Of a stretch of 64,000 bases of DNA, positions 54,692-64,000 are shown one piece after another. Positions within the stretch are counted from its first letter, which is position 1. Every line of letters begins with the position of its first letter. Source of the DNA: Dactylonectria macrodidyma (lineage: Eukaryota; Ascomycota; Sordariomycetes; Hypocreales; Nectriaceae); the NCBI GenBank assembly GCA_020744425.1, contig JAGMUV010000004.1, positions 2,108,001 through 2,172,000 of the forward strand, read 5' to 3'. Below the pieces are notes generated by a model. That model saw only the letters and a program-made list of their open reading frames with translations. It was not told where the DNA came from and ran no database searches. Made by a program: the position numbers and the translations under genes.

Positions 54692-55975
54692 CGCGACTGC
54701 ATCACCAGGTTTAGTCCGTAGGAAGAGAAATACCGGGCCCGCAGAAGATGTACCCGGAAACAGTTTCCTAGCAAGCGTAGAAACACGGATATGTCCTCAG
54801 ACCGAATAGAGCGATCAATAAGTGAATCGCGTATCTGGAGATGTGGGTGAGACCGGCCGGTTGACAGTATCGTAAACTGGCAGCAGGCACGGGGTTCAGC
54901 TGTACGTCACATATGCACAAGTATCCAGAGGTTCGTCTAATACTGCTTCCTTTGCATTTGTATCACAAGTGGATGATGACCAGCTGAGTCTTGTGGTGCA
55001 AGTAAGGGTACATTGTGGTTTTGCTGGTGAAGCCTTGGTTCACGTGTAAGTGCGGTACTGAGCCATCATGGGACCTAATTGCCCAACCTCACCTCGCCGA
55101 GTCCCGGACTAAACACAACCGGCGTCGTTCTTCAATGGGCAATGATAAGAAATCGCTTCGAGAATCGACCTTCGTCGCACTTATTCAACTAGGGGGGGTT
55201 GCAGCGCGGAACGATAAACCTGGGCCGGCTGGTTACCAATCATTTGACACCGTGACAGGAGGGGTTCGACGGATCAGGCCCAAGCGCATCGCCCACGTGC
55301 AGAGGCGAGGTGCCATGAGAGGCTGCCATGACGGCGAATTTGTTAGTGGCAGTCCTTTCTGCTCTTACAAAAATCAACGCAAGTTCAAGACAAACACTGA
55401 ACAAGGCTGGAATTTCTCATGCCAGGGATCTATACGGTTTAGGTGACGATCCTCACAGGTTCCACCGTAGCAGCACAACCACACGGGCATGGCGCCGACG
55501 CCCACATGGCTGCGGGCGGCCGTTGGGTTGGCGGTTTGGAAACTCTGAACCAGGGAAAACCACCCGTTCCGCCATACCTGAGTTGTGCTGGATGGATGGC
55601 ATGGTTTAAATTAACACTGGATTGAATCGTCTAAACGGTACCTGCGTGATGAGCCTTGTTTGAGAAGCTTCCCTGAAATGGTAAACCCGCCCGCCCATCC
55701 GGGTCTCCATCTTTGCCTCTCGTCTGTCCTTTCTTTCGTCCCTTGATTCCTTCCCTTGGATAACATTCAGTCGTTAGCTAGCCCGCATCTGGAACTGAGC
55801 TCGTCTCATGGTGTCGTATAGGCATTTGAGAACCGCTTCTTGACCACTTCTACGTTCTTTCGCAATCCTACTGAATACACTCTTTTTTATTCCTTCTTCA
55901 TTGTTTCTTGATTGGGAATCTAGTAATCAAATTGGGTGTGGAATTCGGCTGATTTGGTTATTGTTGGACGCCATC
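54692..55975. other. Divergent intergenic region
   Basis: About 1.3 kb between the divergent glycosyltransferase-like and CLN3 genes. A 143-codon plus-strand frame (55015-55446) has no family features. A T-rich stretch near 55880 lies just upstream of the CLN3 ATG. Confidence 0.55.
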
Positions 55976-57266
55976 ATGATTCCTTCACGAACTCGATGCT
56001 GCGGCGCAACGCTGCCATCATATCTCGGCTTCGCCATCCTCGGTGCGTCAGAAGATGCGATAGCTGGGAATTATTCAAACTGACAGAAACAAAAACACAG
56101 GCCTCGTCAACACCATCATCCCTTTCATCATCTTCTCCGCCAACTACCTCATCATCCCATACCCGCGATGGGTCGTCATTCTCATCGAGACGCTACCAGC
56201 CCTCGCTACTAAGCTCTTGCTACCACACGTGCTGCATCGTGTGCCTTACTGGATGCGCCCTCTCACCGCAGGCGCCTGCTGGATCCTCACGGCCGTCGTC
56301 GCGGGCGTCACGCCGCCCAATGTCGCGCCGCCGCTTCGCATCTTCACCTCAGTGCTGGCGTCTTCAGCCTCAGCCGCCATGGAGGTTTCGTTTCTCGGCA
56401 TGACGCGTTACTACGGAAGACCGGGCCTGGCCGGCTGGGGAGCGGGTGTCGGCGCCGGGGCTGTGGTCTGCGCGGTGCTGCCGTATCTGCTGACAGTCTG
56501 GATGGACGCTTTCCTACGCAGCTTCATCGACTTCGTCTACGTCTTGACGGGCGCTATGCTTATGGGCTTCTTCGTCGTCCTCCCCGGGGCGCCTGTCAAC
56601 TACCCACATGGCCAGCAGAGGCGCGCCAAGGACGACATCGAGGACGGTCCCGAGGGCGCATCTCTGCTGCTCCTTCACCCCCTCGAGGAGCTCACTCGAC
56701 TCTTGAGCACTAAGAACAGGACGGACCTGTTCAAAGGCGCCGTTCGTCCATTCATGGTTCCATTGTTCGTCGCATTCGCAACGCAAGCTGTCGTTTTCCC
56801 AGGTGTCTCCCGGGCTCTGCCCGTCTCGTCAGCCTTTGACACATTCTTCGCCTACTTCACCACCTACGGCTTCGCCTTCCAACTAGGCAGCTTCATCTCG
56901 CGAACACTAACACCTCTACTCCGGACTCGCAGCACCCGAGTACCGTTCACCATCCTTTGGTTCGCTGCAGCCGCAGTGCTGCTCAACGCCGTCTTTTCCC
57001 TCTTTTCCTCGACCGTCCTCGTCGGACTACTGGCATTCTGCGCGGGGATGATGGGTGGCACCATCTACATGATGGTCATGGACAAGGTCCTAGAAGAGAA
57101 GGCCTTGGAGCCGGGCATCAACCAGGAGTTTTGTCTCCAAGTCGTGGGCGCTGGTGAGACGGCCGGCCTTGTGGTTGGTGGCCTTTTCGGGGCCATCTTG
57201 GAGGCGAGTCTGTGTCAGTGGGATATTGCGGCTGGTAATGCGCATCGATGGTGCACACTACGATAA
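55976..57266 (+). CDS. BTN1: CLN3/battenin-family vacuolar membrane protein
   Basis: Exons 55976-56042 and 56101-57266 give 410 residues. The intron (GTGCGT donor, AACTGAC branch, CACAG acceptor) joins LGFAILG to LVNTIIPFIIFS. About eleven membrane helices are present. Family motifs are LIETLPALATKLLLPHVLHR-VPYWMR in the first third, SSASAAMEVSFLGMTRYYGR, and GMMGGTIYMMVMDKV near the end. CLN3 is the protein lost in juvenile Batten disease; the yeast homologue Btn1 sits in the vacuole and affects its pH and basic amino-acid content. The open frame extends upstream of 55976 without an ATG. A loop with acidic residues (KDDIEDGPEGA) at about 220-230 is a likely cytosolic segment. The C-terminus (AHRWCTLR) looks natural. 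Confidence 0.9.
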
Positions 57267-58620
57267 GTAGACTGTTAAGGGGACAGTGCTCAACTGCTTT
57301 GGCACAGCCCAAAACACGAAGCGGTTTACACGCGACTTGGATCAACCCGCAGATACACCCGCAATACCGAAAGGTCGTCGGCGACTTGTACTGTTGAGCT
57401 CCTTCGGCTAGCGGATGCCCAGGTAGTATAAAGTTCAACATTTGTCAGTTCAACCTTTGTCATGGTCAGGGGCAAAGGTCCACTGATCTGAGGAAGAGCT
57501 CATGAACAAGCAGCCGAGAATGCGTGGACATGCCCAGATGATCCCATATGTGCATTCGTGCAGCAGCCTATTCGCTTGACGGGGAAGCCGGTCCGAATGC
57601 TTCAAGCAAATGGGAGACCAGCGGTATGCTGCTGACCAGGCGAAGGCAGCGATCGGCAGCAAACTCCACACTGGTGAGACAGCTCTTGGTCTGTAGAATA
57701 GTTATGTCACGATAGTCAACTTTCAAGAGATGCGCTATGAGCCAACGGACGTGCCATCAATACGACAGGAGCATAGGCGGGAGTTGGTATATCGGCGCGT
57801 GCCTTAGTTATCGCCGTCGCCCGCCAAGGTGGATCAATGACCTGACTGCGAACAATGCCCTCATCTTCGTCATTTTTTGCATCCCATTCAAGTCGGATGC
57901 GACGTTGAGAGAGATCATCCACCTGTGGAGATGGACCCTTCCCCAGTGCCGCTTCACCAAGTCCGTCTCCGCGGACTTTGACATCGCCCTCGGGCTTCTC
58001 AGCTACCGATCTCCCCGAATCTCTTCTCCACCCGATCATCCAACTGCCGATCTGGCCGTGTTATTTCCCGAGTCAGGGGCATGTGCGGGTCCTCCCGCGA
58101 GCTTCGCTAGGCTCTATCTGCCGTGTCAGAACTATCCTTTCCGGTCCATATCCCGGTTCATGAGCATCTATGCCTCTCTCGTCGTGCAGGAAAGGAATCA
58201 TGATGGACATGACTCGGTATGAAGGCACCCGATGCCGATTCTAATGTCGGAGGTTCATTCCGGGAACTAGTAGATGTAAGTGGTATAAAGAGGTCTCTTC
58301 CATGACTTTCAAACAATATGTGGCCTCGCTGTGATATCAAGCTCTCATCCTGAGAACATCTGTGCAAGTTTTCAGCCGGCTTAGCTCTTACAGGAAGTTA
58401 CGCCTGAGCCCTCTACCTCCGGGTCTTGGTCACGATACGAAGCTGGAAGGTGCATCTCGCCACCCGTGGTCTACACGTGGTCAACTTCCAGGTTTGCAGC
58501 TCGCATCATTTACTTCCTTGAGGTTTGTCAAAAAGTTTTGTTACGGCGGCGACATCATTCTTATATTGAGCAGCCATCAATAACTCGCAACCCTATATCG
58601 AGACTCGCGGACGTTTCAAC
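57267..58620. other. Intergenic region upstream of the P450 gene
   Basis: About 1.35 kb. A minus-strand frame at 57716-58039 has coding-like composition but no recognised family and is listed as a finding. The last 250 bp is the likely P450 promoter and leader. Confidence 0.5.
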
Positions 58621-60503
58621 ATGGGAATACTCGCCCAAACCAGCACGCCACTTCCTGCGATTCAATTTGCGACGGCATTACCTTTGCTTTCCGTTGGGCT
58701 GGTATGTTGTCCCCATTGAGCCTCTCAAAGACATGCCTTCGCATAGATTCGCATACTAACCACAACTTTGCCGCTTCAGGGACTCGCGTATCTCCTCCTG
58801 ACTGCGATATACAATGTTTACTTCCACCCCCTGAGCAAGGTCCGCGGGCCAAAGCTCTGGGCCATGACACGAATCCCCTACACTTATATGTATCTGTCCG
58901 GCAACGCGCACCGGGTGATGCTGGAGCATCATAAGACTTACGGCCCTATCGTGAGAGTGGCGCCCAGTGTTGTAGCTTTCAGCCACCCCGACGCGGCCAA
59001 GCTGATTCGTGGCCACCGCAAGGCAGGCATGGGAGAGCATGGCAAAGACCCAAACCACATCGGCCCCATGAAGAATACCATTCTTGGCGCGGATCGGGCA
59101 GGCCACTCACGATACCGGCGAGCCCTTGCCCACGGTTTTTCGGCCCAGGCCATGCTTGACCAGCAGCCCATTATCAAGCAGTACGTCGACATGTTCATCC
59201 AGAAGCTCCACGAGGAAAGTGCTGGCGGCACTAGACGAGTCGACATGGTCCAGTGGTTCAATTACACGACTTTTGACATCATTGGTGATCTGACCTTTGG
59301 CGAGCCCTTCGGCTGTCTTAGGGACTCGACGTATCACAGCTGGGTGGCCCTTATTTTCTCTAGCATCAAGAACCTGGCTTTCTCAGCTCAGCTGCAGCAT
59401 TTTAGTCTCTTTGCTCCTCTGCTGAGAAAATTCATAATCCCAAAGAGTCTGGCTACAAAGCTTGCAGAGCACAATCAGCTATCAACGGCCAAGGTGGCGA
59501 AAAGACTAGCGATGGATACCGACCGCCCAGATTTTGTCACGGCAATGACGATGAAACGTGGTTCGTCCCAGGCGGGTGTAAGTAACTCAAACTTGAACAA
59601 TGCCTAGTTAGAAGAGCGTGTACTATAGACGCCAAGGGGCCTCTCTATCAAGCACTCGGTGGCTAACTGAACCTTAGGAGCTTACCTTTGATGAACTCGC
59701 ATCACACTCGTCACTTCTCATCACTGCTGGGTCTGAAACAACAGCCACTACCCTATCTGCAGCAGCGTATTACCTGGCGAAAAACCCGCGAACTCTTGCC
59801 CTTCTCACCGAGGAGGTTCGTACGACATTTGCTACTGAGACAGAGATCGACTTGCTCAGCGTGCAGAAGCTCACTTACATGCTGGCCGTGTTGGACGAGG
59901 CGATGCGCATGTATCCGCCTGCACCTGGCTCACAGCCGCGGCTTGTTTGTGAAGGAGGCGACGAGATCCTGGGCATGTATATGCCAGCCGGTGTAAGTTT
60001 TATCTTTGATAGAGCGTTTCTGACTGATGATTGCGGACAATCTCTGACATTACATTTCATCCAGACAAGAGTCGAAGTTTGGCAGTGGTCTACGTACCAC
60101 AACCCAGCAAACTTCACCCAACCTGACGAATTTATCCCTGAGCGCTGGCTTGGGGATCCTCGTTTTGCAAACGACAAAGTCGAAGCATTTCAGCCGTTTT
60201 CGGTTGGTCCAAGAAACTGCATTGGGAAAAAGTAAGTCGAGAACCCAATCTACGATTTGTAAATGCCTTCTGTTCTCGCAGAATCCCTGACCCTGTCTGC
60301 GCTTTTTCTGATCTGTGCTAACTCGACTCCTTTCGCACCCGTACAGTCTTGCGTATGCCGAGATGCGTCTGATTCTGGCTAGGTGGGTGTGGAACTTTGA
60401 TATCCAGCTCGCCGAGGAGAGCAAGGGCTGGGATGACCGGAGCGCTTTCTACATATTGTGGGAGAAAGGCCCTTTGAACGTGTACCTCAAGCCGAGAAAC
60501 TGA
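58621..60503 (+). CDS. Cytochrome P450 monooxygenase
   Basis: Five exons (58621-58701, 58780-59577, 59678-59992, 60065-60231, 60347-60503) join in frame to 505 residues. An N-terminal membrane anchor (FATALPLLSVGL joined to GLAYLLLTAIYNVYFHPL) targets the ER. Key motifs are the I-helix ITAGSETTATT, the K-helix ExxR in DEAMRMYPP, PERW, and the haem-binding loop FSVGPRNCIGKN with the axial Cys. All are intact. Overall it resembles fungal secondary-metabolism P450s of the isotrichodermin-hydroxylase-like group, but I cannot assign a substrate. All introns have GT/AG ends, and intron 1 has a TACTAAC branch. It lies directly upstream of a Zn2Cys6 regulator in the same orientation, a pairing common in small metabolic clusters. 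Confidence 0.92.
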
Positions 60504-61185
60504 GAACGGTTGCATTGTTAAGGTACGGTGGCGCGTGTACACACTTATCAGCATCCTATTAGTGCGTTGAGGTCTTATCATTGAGAGAGCCCTGCCAGGC
60601 CCGAAGGTGCTATAGCTGCTACCATACACTGAAGAATGGGCTAGTGCAATATACTTCCATGCTTTAACCTTGATCTTCTCTAAAATGCTAGTAGTAAGTT
60701 GAATAATACGACCTAACTAGCGTGCCGATGAGATCGAAGATGAGCCGCTGCTAGAAGATGGACCCTTGTCAGCCCTACACACAAACCAACGACCGCAGGC
60801 CTTGAGAGGCATCCAACCTCGACTCCAACACATTGACTTCAAGACCTCGTCAATAGCGACAGACTGAGCACGAAGTCGAGTAAAGAAGACCTAGAGACAG
60901 TAAAAGCAACATTTCCACAGACTTGACCAAATGACAGATGGTTCTTCGTGGTGGTGCGGAGTGGTTGAGCAAGTGGCCAAGCCACTCAGAGCACAGCCAC
61001 ACATTCAGATGTTCCGACCCTCCAAAGTAGCAGGTTACGGCGTGCTGACACGAATCCTTCCTCCTTGTAAATTATTCCGCGCTCGGCTTCGACACCACAA
61101 TACACGAGGCTTCATTTTATTGCTGAGAGAAGAGTTCAGAGCCCGGGAACGAACAGTACCCAACCCTTGCGACTCAAGTCGGCCA
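60504..61185. other. Intergenic between P450 and Zn2Cys6 regulator
   Basis: About 680 bp holding the P450 3' end and the regulator promoter. The open frame running from 60931 into the regulator lacks conserved features and is treated as leader. Confidence 0.5.
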
Positions 61186-62501
61186 ATGCAAAAACGAAGA
61201 ACTCATAATAAGTCGCGGAAGGGATGCAGGAACTGCAAGAAACGACATGTAAAGGTAGTGTCACCAGGGCAGCCACTGATTGCCTATGTCTACGTGTCTG
61301 GTTTTAAGAATGACACTGACACCTTTTATCGTAGTGTGACGAAGAAGGCCCTCCATGCGGCAATTGTTTCGTCCGGGGCTTGGAAGACTGCTCGTTTTCT
61401 ACGCCTCAATCATCATCATCACAAGATGTAGCTTTGACTGAAGCGCAAACCGTGTCGGGGACTCTCTCATCAGAGGTCATCCGGAAGCTCGAGTTAGAGC
61501 TTATTCACCGCTGGTCAACGTCGACCTACAAAAGCCTCTGTACGATCCCAGAGGACCAGCATTGGATCCAGGATTGCGTTCCCCGGTGGGGGCTCAAGCA
61601 CGAGTTTCTGTTGCACGGCGTCTTTTGTCTGACAGCTTTTGAAGTCGCCCTATGCGGCGATCCTGTGGTGGAAGAGGACCCGAAAGTGTACGTCAAGCTG
61701 GCACTGGAGCATTACGACAAGGCGAGCAGGGCGTACCGCAAGGAGATCGAGAATATCACCCCAGGCAACCTTAAGGCCGTATACGTCTTCTCTTCGATAG
61801 CTGTGCTCGTCAACATGGCGATCCCGCAGTGTGAGGAGATGGTCGGCGGTGGCGAACCGCAGAGCATCATGGCCCGCATCGTGGCCCTGTTCGACTTGCT
61901 CCTCGGCGGTGCCTCTATTGTTCAGGATAACATCGACATGTTGCTAGCGGACCCAGAAGCCGCCGCCCCGATGCAAGCTGGGCTCGACGCCTTGAACAGC
62001 GCACCGTGGAAGCCCCTGCCCAGCAACGTCGAGGCCGCTCTCACGCGAGCCAGCGTCGTCGTCGACAAGGGCGTGCATATCCCCGACGAGCACGTCGACG
62101 CAGCCGGCCGAGAAGCAGCTCTGAGCCGCATCCAGCTCTACCGGACCACCGTCTGTGGGCTGCGGATGTGCTTCCTCGAGGACTCCAAGGAGATGATCCG
62201 GGGCCTGTGCATCGCCTTCCCCGCCCTCGCCGGGCCGGGCTTCGCGGACGAGCTGAAGAGCGCGGACCCCATCGCCCTGTTCCTCATGATGCACTGGGGC
62301 GTGCTGCTGCACCACCTGGGCAAGACGATCTGGTGGGCCAAGACGATTGGGAGGAGGATGGTGGCGGAGATTTCCGAGACGCTGCTCAGTGCGCAGATTG
62401 GGCCGCCGCTTGAGGGGGTGCAGGAGTTGCACGAGGGGATCGCCTGGGCAAGGGAGGAGACTGGGTTTCCCTCATTGATTGAGGCCCCAGATGTGGACTA
62501 A
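61186..62501 (+). CDS. Zn2Cys6 fungal transcription factor (UPC2-like layout)
   Basis: Exons 61186-61254 and 61335-62501 give 411 residues. The 80-bp intron falls inside the zinc cluster; splicing restores six cysteines at 14, 17, 24, 31, 34 and 42 (C-x2-C-x6-C-x6-C-x2-C-x7-C), preceded by the basic MQKRRTHNKSRKG. A short Ser-rich linker leads to a helical regulatory region beginning LELELIHRWSTSTYKSLCTI and LKHEFLLHGVFCLTAFEVAL, the arrangement seen in UPC2-like C6 regulators. These bind CGG-type DNA sites as dimers. The preceding P450 is a possible target, which is inference from position. The ATG at 61186 is chosen because it starts the basic stretch just before the zinc cluster; the upstream open frame adds 85 residues of no recognisable kind. 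Confidence 0.88.
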
Positions 62502-62654
62502 TAAACAGTCATGAATGTATACAAGACGAAAATACCCCTCTCACTTGTACAGTTTGAGCATCTCGCCTCTTGTATATTACAGTCTAATCATCTAATGTAA
62601 AAAATAGGTCTTCCATCTATCTTACATCCGAGATCTTCTTCTCACTCGGTCATA

Positions 62655-64000
62655 TTATTCATCTTCAGCAGCCAGTTGCTTCAGGACATCTTCCCATCCA
62701 TCGGAGCCCGAAAAAAGAGGAGTTTCAACACTGCATACTGTGTCCTTGTCGGGGAGCTTGCCATCGACAAAATACGCCGACACGATCTTTGCCGTGCACA
62801 GCGATGCCTGAGTGAGCGAGTCGTGCTACATCGTCAAACAGTTAACAAATACACTCGGCGTCACTACATTTTAAGGGAGTAACTTACACCGTACGAGTCT
62901 TGTTGCAGCAAGACACTGCCCTTGAAGGTCTCGGAAACGTTGCGCGCCGAGGCGAGCGGCGTCACGGGGTCGTAGGCGTTGCCAATGATCAGCATCGGGT
63001 TCTTGGTCTCGACGTCAAAGTCGCCGGCGTACCGCTCCTTGGCAGGGAGCTTCCACTTCGCGCACCTCATGACGACGCCGTCGGCCGTGTCGCCCGCGAT
63101 GCGGCTGGCCTCGTGCCTCGCCTCGATGGTGGACAGCACGTCGGCGTCGGCGTCCACCCACGCGTCGCCGCACTTGATGCCGAATTGAGCTTCGGCGTCC
63201 AGCGCAGCGCCTGAGGCCGTCATGTCGGCCACGATGGTCGCGAGAGCCTCCAGGTCGCGGGTCAGCAGGGCATTAAGAATAGTAGCGGTGTATGACCAGA
63301 TTTGAGGCAAGTACAGCTGACGGTGGATAATCGGCTTGACGCTGCTGTATTCCAGGACGTAGCCTCCAGTGGGATCCGGGATGACAATGGGGTTGTATTT
63401 CAGGTCGTCGAAGAATGCGTACACGCTGGCCTCAAGTTCGGATGCGGTGATGTTTCCTGTCGCCAGCACGCACTGGTCGGGGTTGGCGATGCAGGCCTCG
63501 CAGAAACTGGAGAAGGCCTTGTCGGTATCGGTGTACAATTCCACCTCGCTGATATCTCTGTTAGCAGGTTGCACAGTCTCATGGCGGGTTTTGCAAGGGC
63601 CGCGCAGAACATACGTATTAGAATAATACTCGAATATGTTCACGACTCCGTCGAGAATGACCTTGTCCATTCTCTCCGGGAACAAAGCTGCCGCAGTCGC
63701 TCCCAAGACGGTACCGTAGGAAACACCTGCCAGGGTTAGCTCATATAGTTCAGCAATGAAAGGCATGTTTATGAGCCTTACCCCAATATCGCAGCATCCC
63801 ATCTTCCTCCAACGCATCGACGATTTGCATCATATCCCTCGCCACAAACGCAGTGCCGATGAGTTGCCCAGTCTTGTTTTGGGCGTGATAGCAGGTCTGG
63901 GAGAAGATTTGAGCTTCGGCCGAGATTTTTCCCAATGCGACGTCGGATGAGTTGCCAGAAAGAAATGGGTTAACAAGGGCAGCCAGGGCTCTCTCTTCGG
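62655..64000 (-). CDS. Secreted-type serine hydrolase, tripeptidyl-aminopeptidase (TAP)-like, N-terminus outside window
   Basis: Exons 64000(partial)-63782, 63726-63615, 63557-62888 and 62825-62655 join in frame; the N-terminal part lies beyond 64000. The nucleophile elbow is GVSYGT, restored by splicing of YWG to VSYG. The acid residue is probably the Asp in GNAYDPVTPLASA, and the His is in DSYG-HDSLTQ, restored by the last intron. This is the C-terminal TAP-like alpha/beta-hydrolase pattern of secreted prolyl or tripeptidyl aminopeptidases related to Streptomyces TAP. Several cysteines and NxS/T sites (GNSS, GNIT, NVSE) fit a secreted glycoprotein. Intron ends all obey GT/AG with CTAAC-type branches. 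It is transcribed towards the Zn2Cys6 gene, and whether it belongs to the same functional group is unknown. Confidence 0.85.

Noticed and set aside
55015..55446. 143-codon plus-strand frame
   Set aside because: No signal peptide, domain or splice context; it sits in a divergent promoter region and is most likely chance.

Overview
The window is nuclear DNA of a filamentous ascomycete. The evidence is short introns (about 48-180 nt) with GTRNGY donors, (C)TRAC branch sites and YAG acceptors, CT-rich leaders, and a gene set typical of Sordariomycetes. I cannot name the genus from the sequence. Gene density is about one gene per 3 kb, both strands are used, and most genes are unrelated housekeeping or uncharacterised fungal genes. 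I see no rRNA, no CRISPR array and no prokaryote-style operon.

Layout. 2.8-6.9 kb: a Cid1-type nucleotidyltransferase with a polyglutamine tract. 8.1-9.1 kb: a quinone-oxidoreductase-like MDR enzyme. 11.3-14.4 kb: a large BTB-like protein. 15.0-16.4 kb: an SLC35F-type transporter. 16.4-20.8 kb: sparse, with one weak small-gene candidate. 20.8-22.7 kb: a secreted or vacuolar metallophosphatase. 23.3-23.6 kb: a small secreted six-cysteine protein. 26.5-29.5 kb: EMC1. 30.4-32.2 kb: an amino-acid permease. 32.5 kb: an intron-containing tRNA-Ser(UGA). 33.3-34.4 kb: a membrane protein of unknown function. 34.7-37.3 kb: an acidic repeat protein. 37.7-41.5 kb: a complete Mutator-like DNA transposon. 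42.1-42.7 kb: the mitochondrial Fe-S biogenesis gene ISD11. 45.3-46.7 kb: the ribosome-biogenesis gene IPI3. 50.1-52.2 kb: a serine-rich hypothetical protein. 52.8-54.7 kb: a type II membrane protein that looks like a glycosyltransferase. 56.0-57.3 kb: a CLN3/battenin homologue. 58.6-62.5 kb: a cytochrome P450 followed in the same direction by a Zn2Cys6 regulator. 62.7-64 kb: a serine hydrolase of the tripeptidyl-aminopeptidase type, cut by the window end.

The most unusual object is the transposon at 37667-41546. It has 90-bp terminal inverted repeats that match at every base, a perfect 10-bp target duplication and an uninterrupted 828-codon transposase. It also carries a second, convergent 211-codon gene with its own TATA box. 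Each inverted repeat contains two identical 14-bp GC palindromes flanking an E-box. The element sits about 345 bp upstream of the acidic-protein gene, so it may affect that promoter. It looks young and possibly still mobile; the role of its second gene is unknown to me.

Several genes were assembled by joining exons by eye: ISD11 (4 exons), the small secreted protein (2), the metallophosphatase (2), CLN3 (2), the P450 (5), the Zn2Cys6 factor (2), the hydrolase (at least 4) and the acidic protein (3). The splice sites quoted are inferences from consensus and reading frame, not from transcript data.
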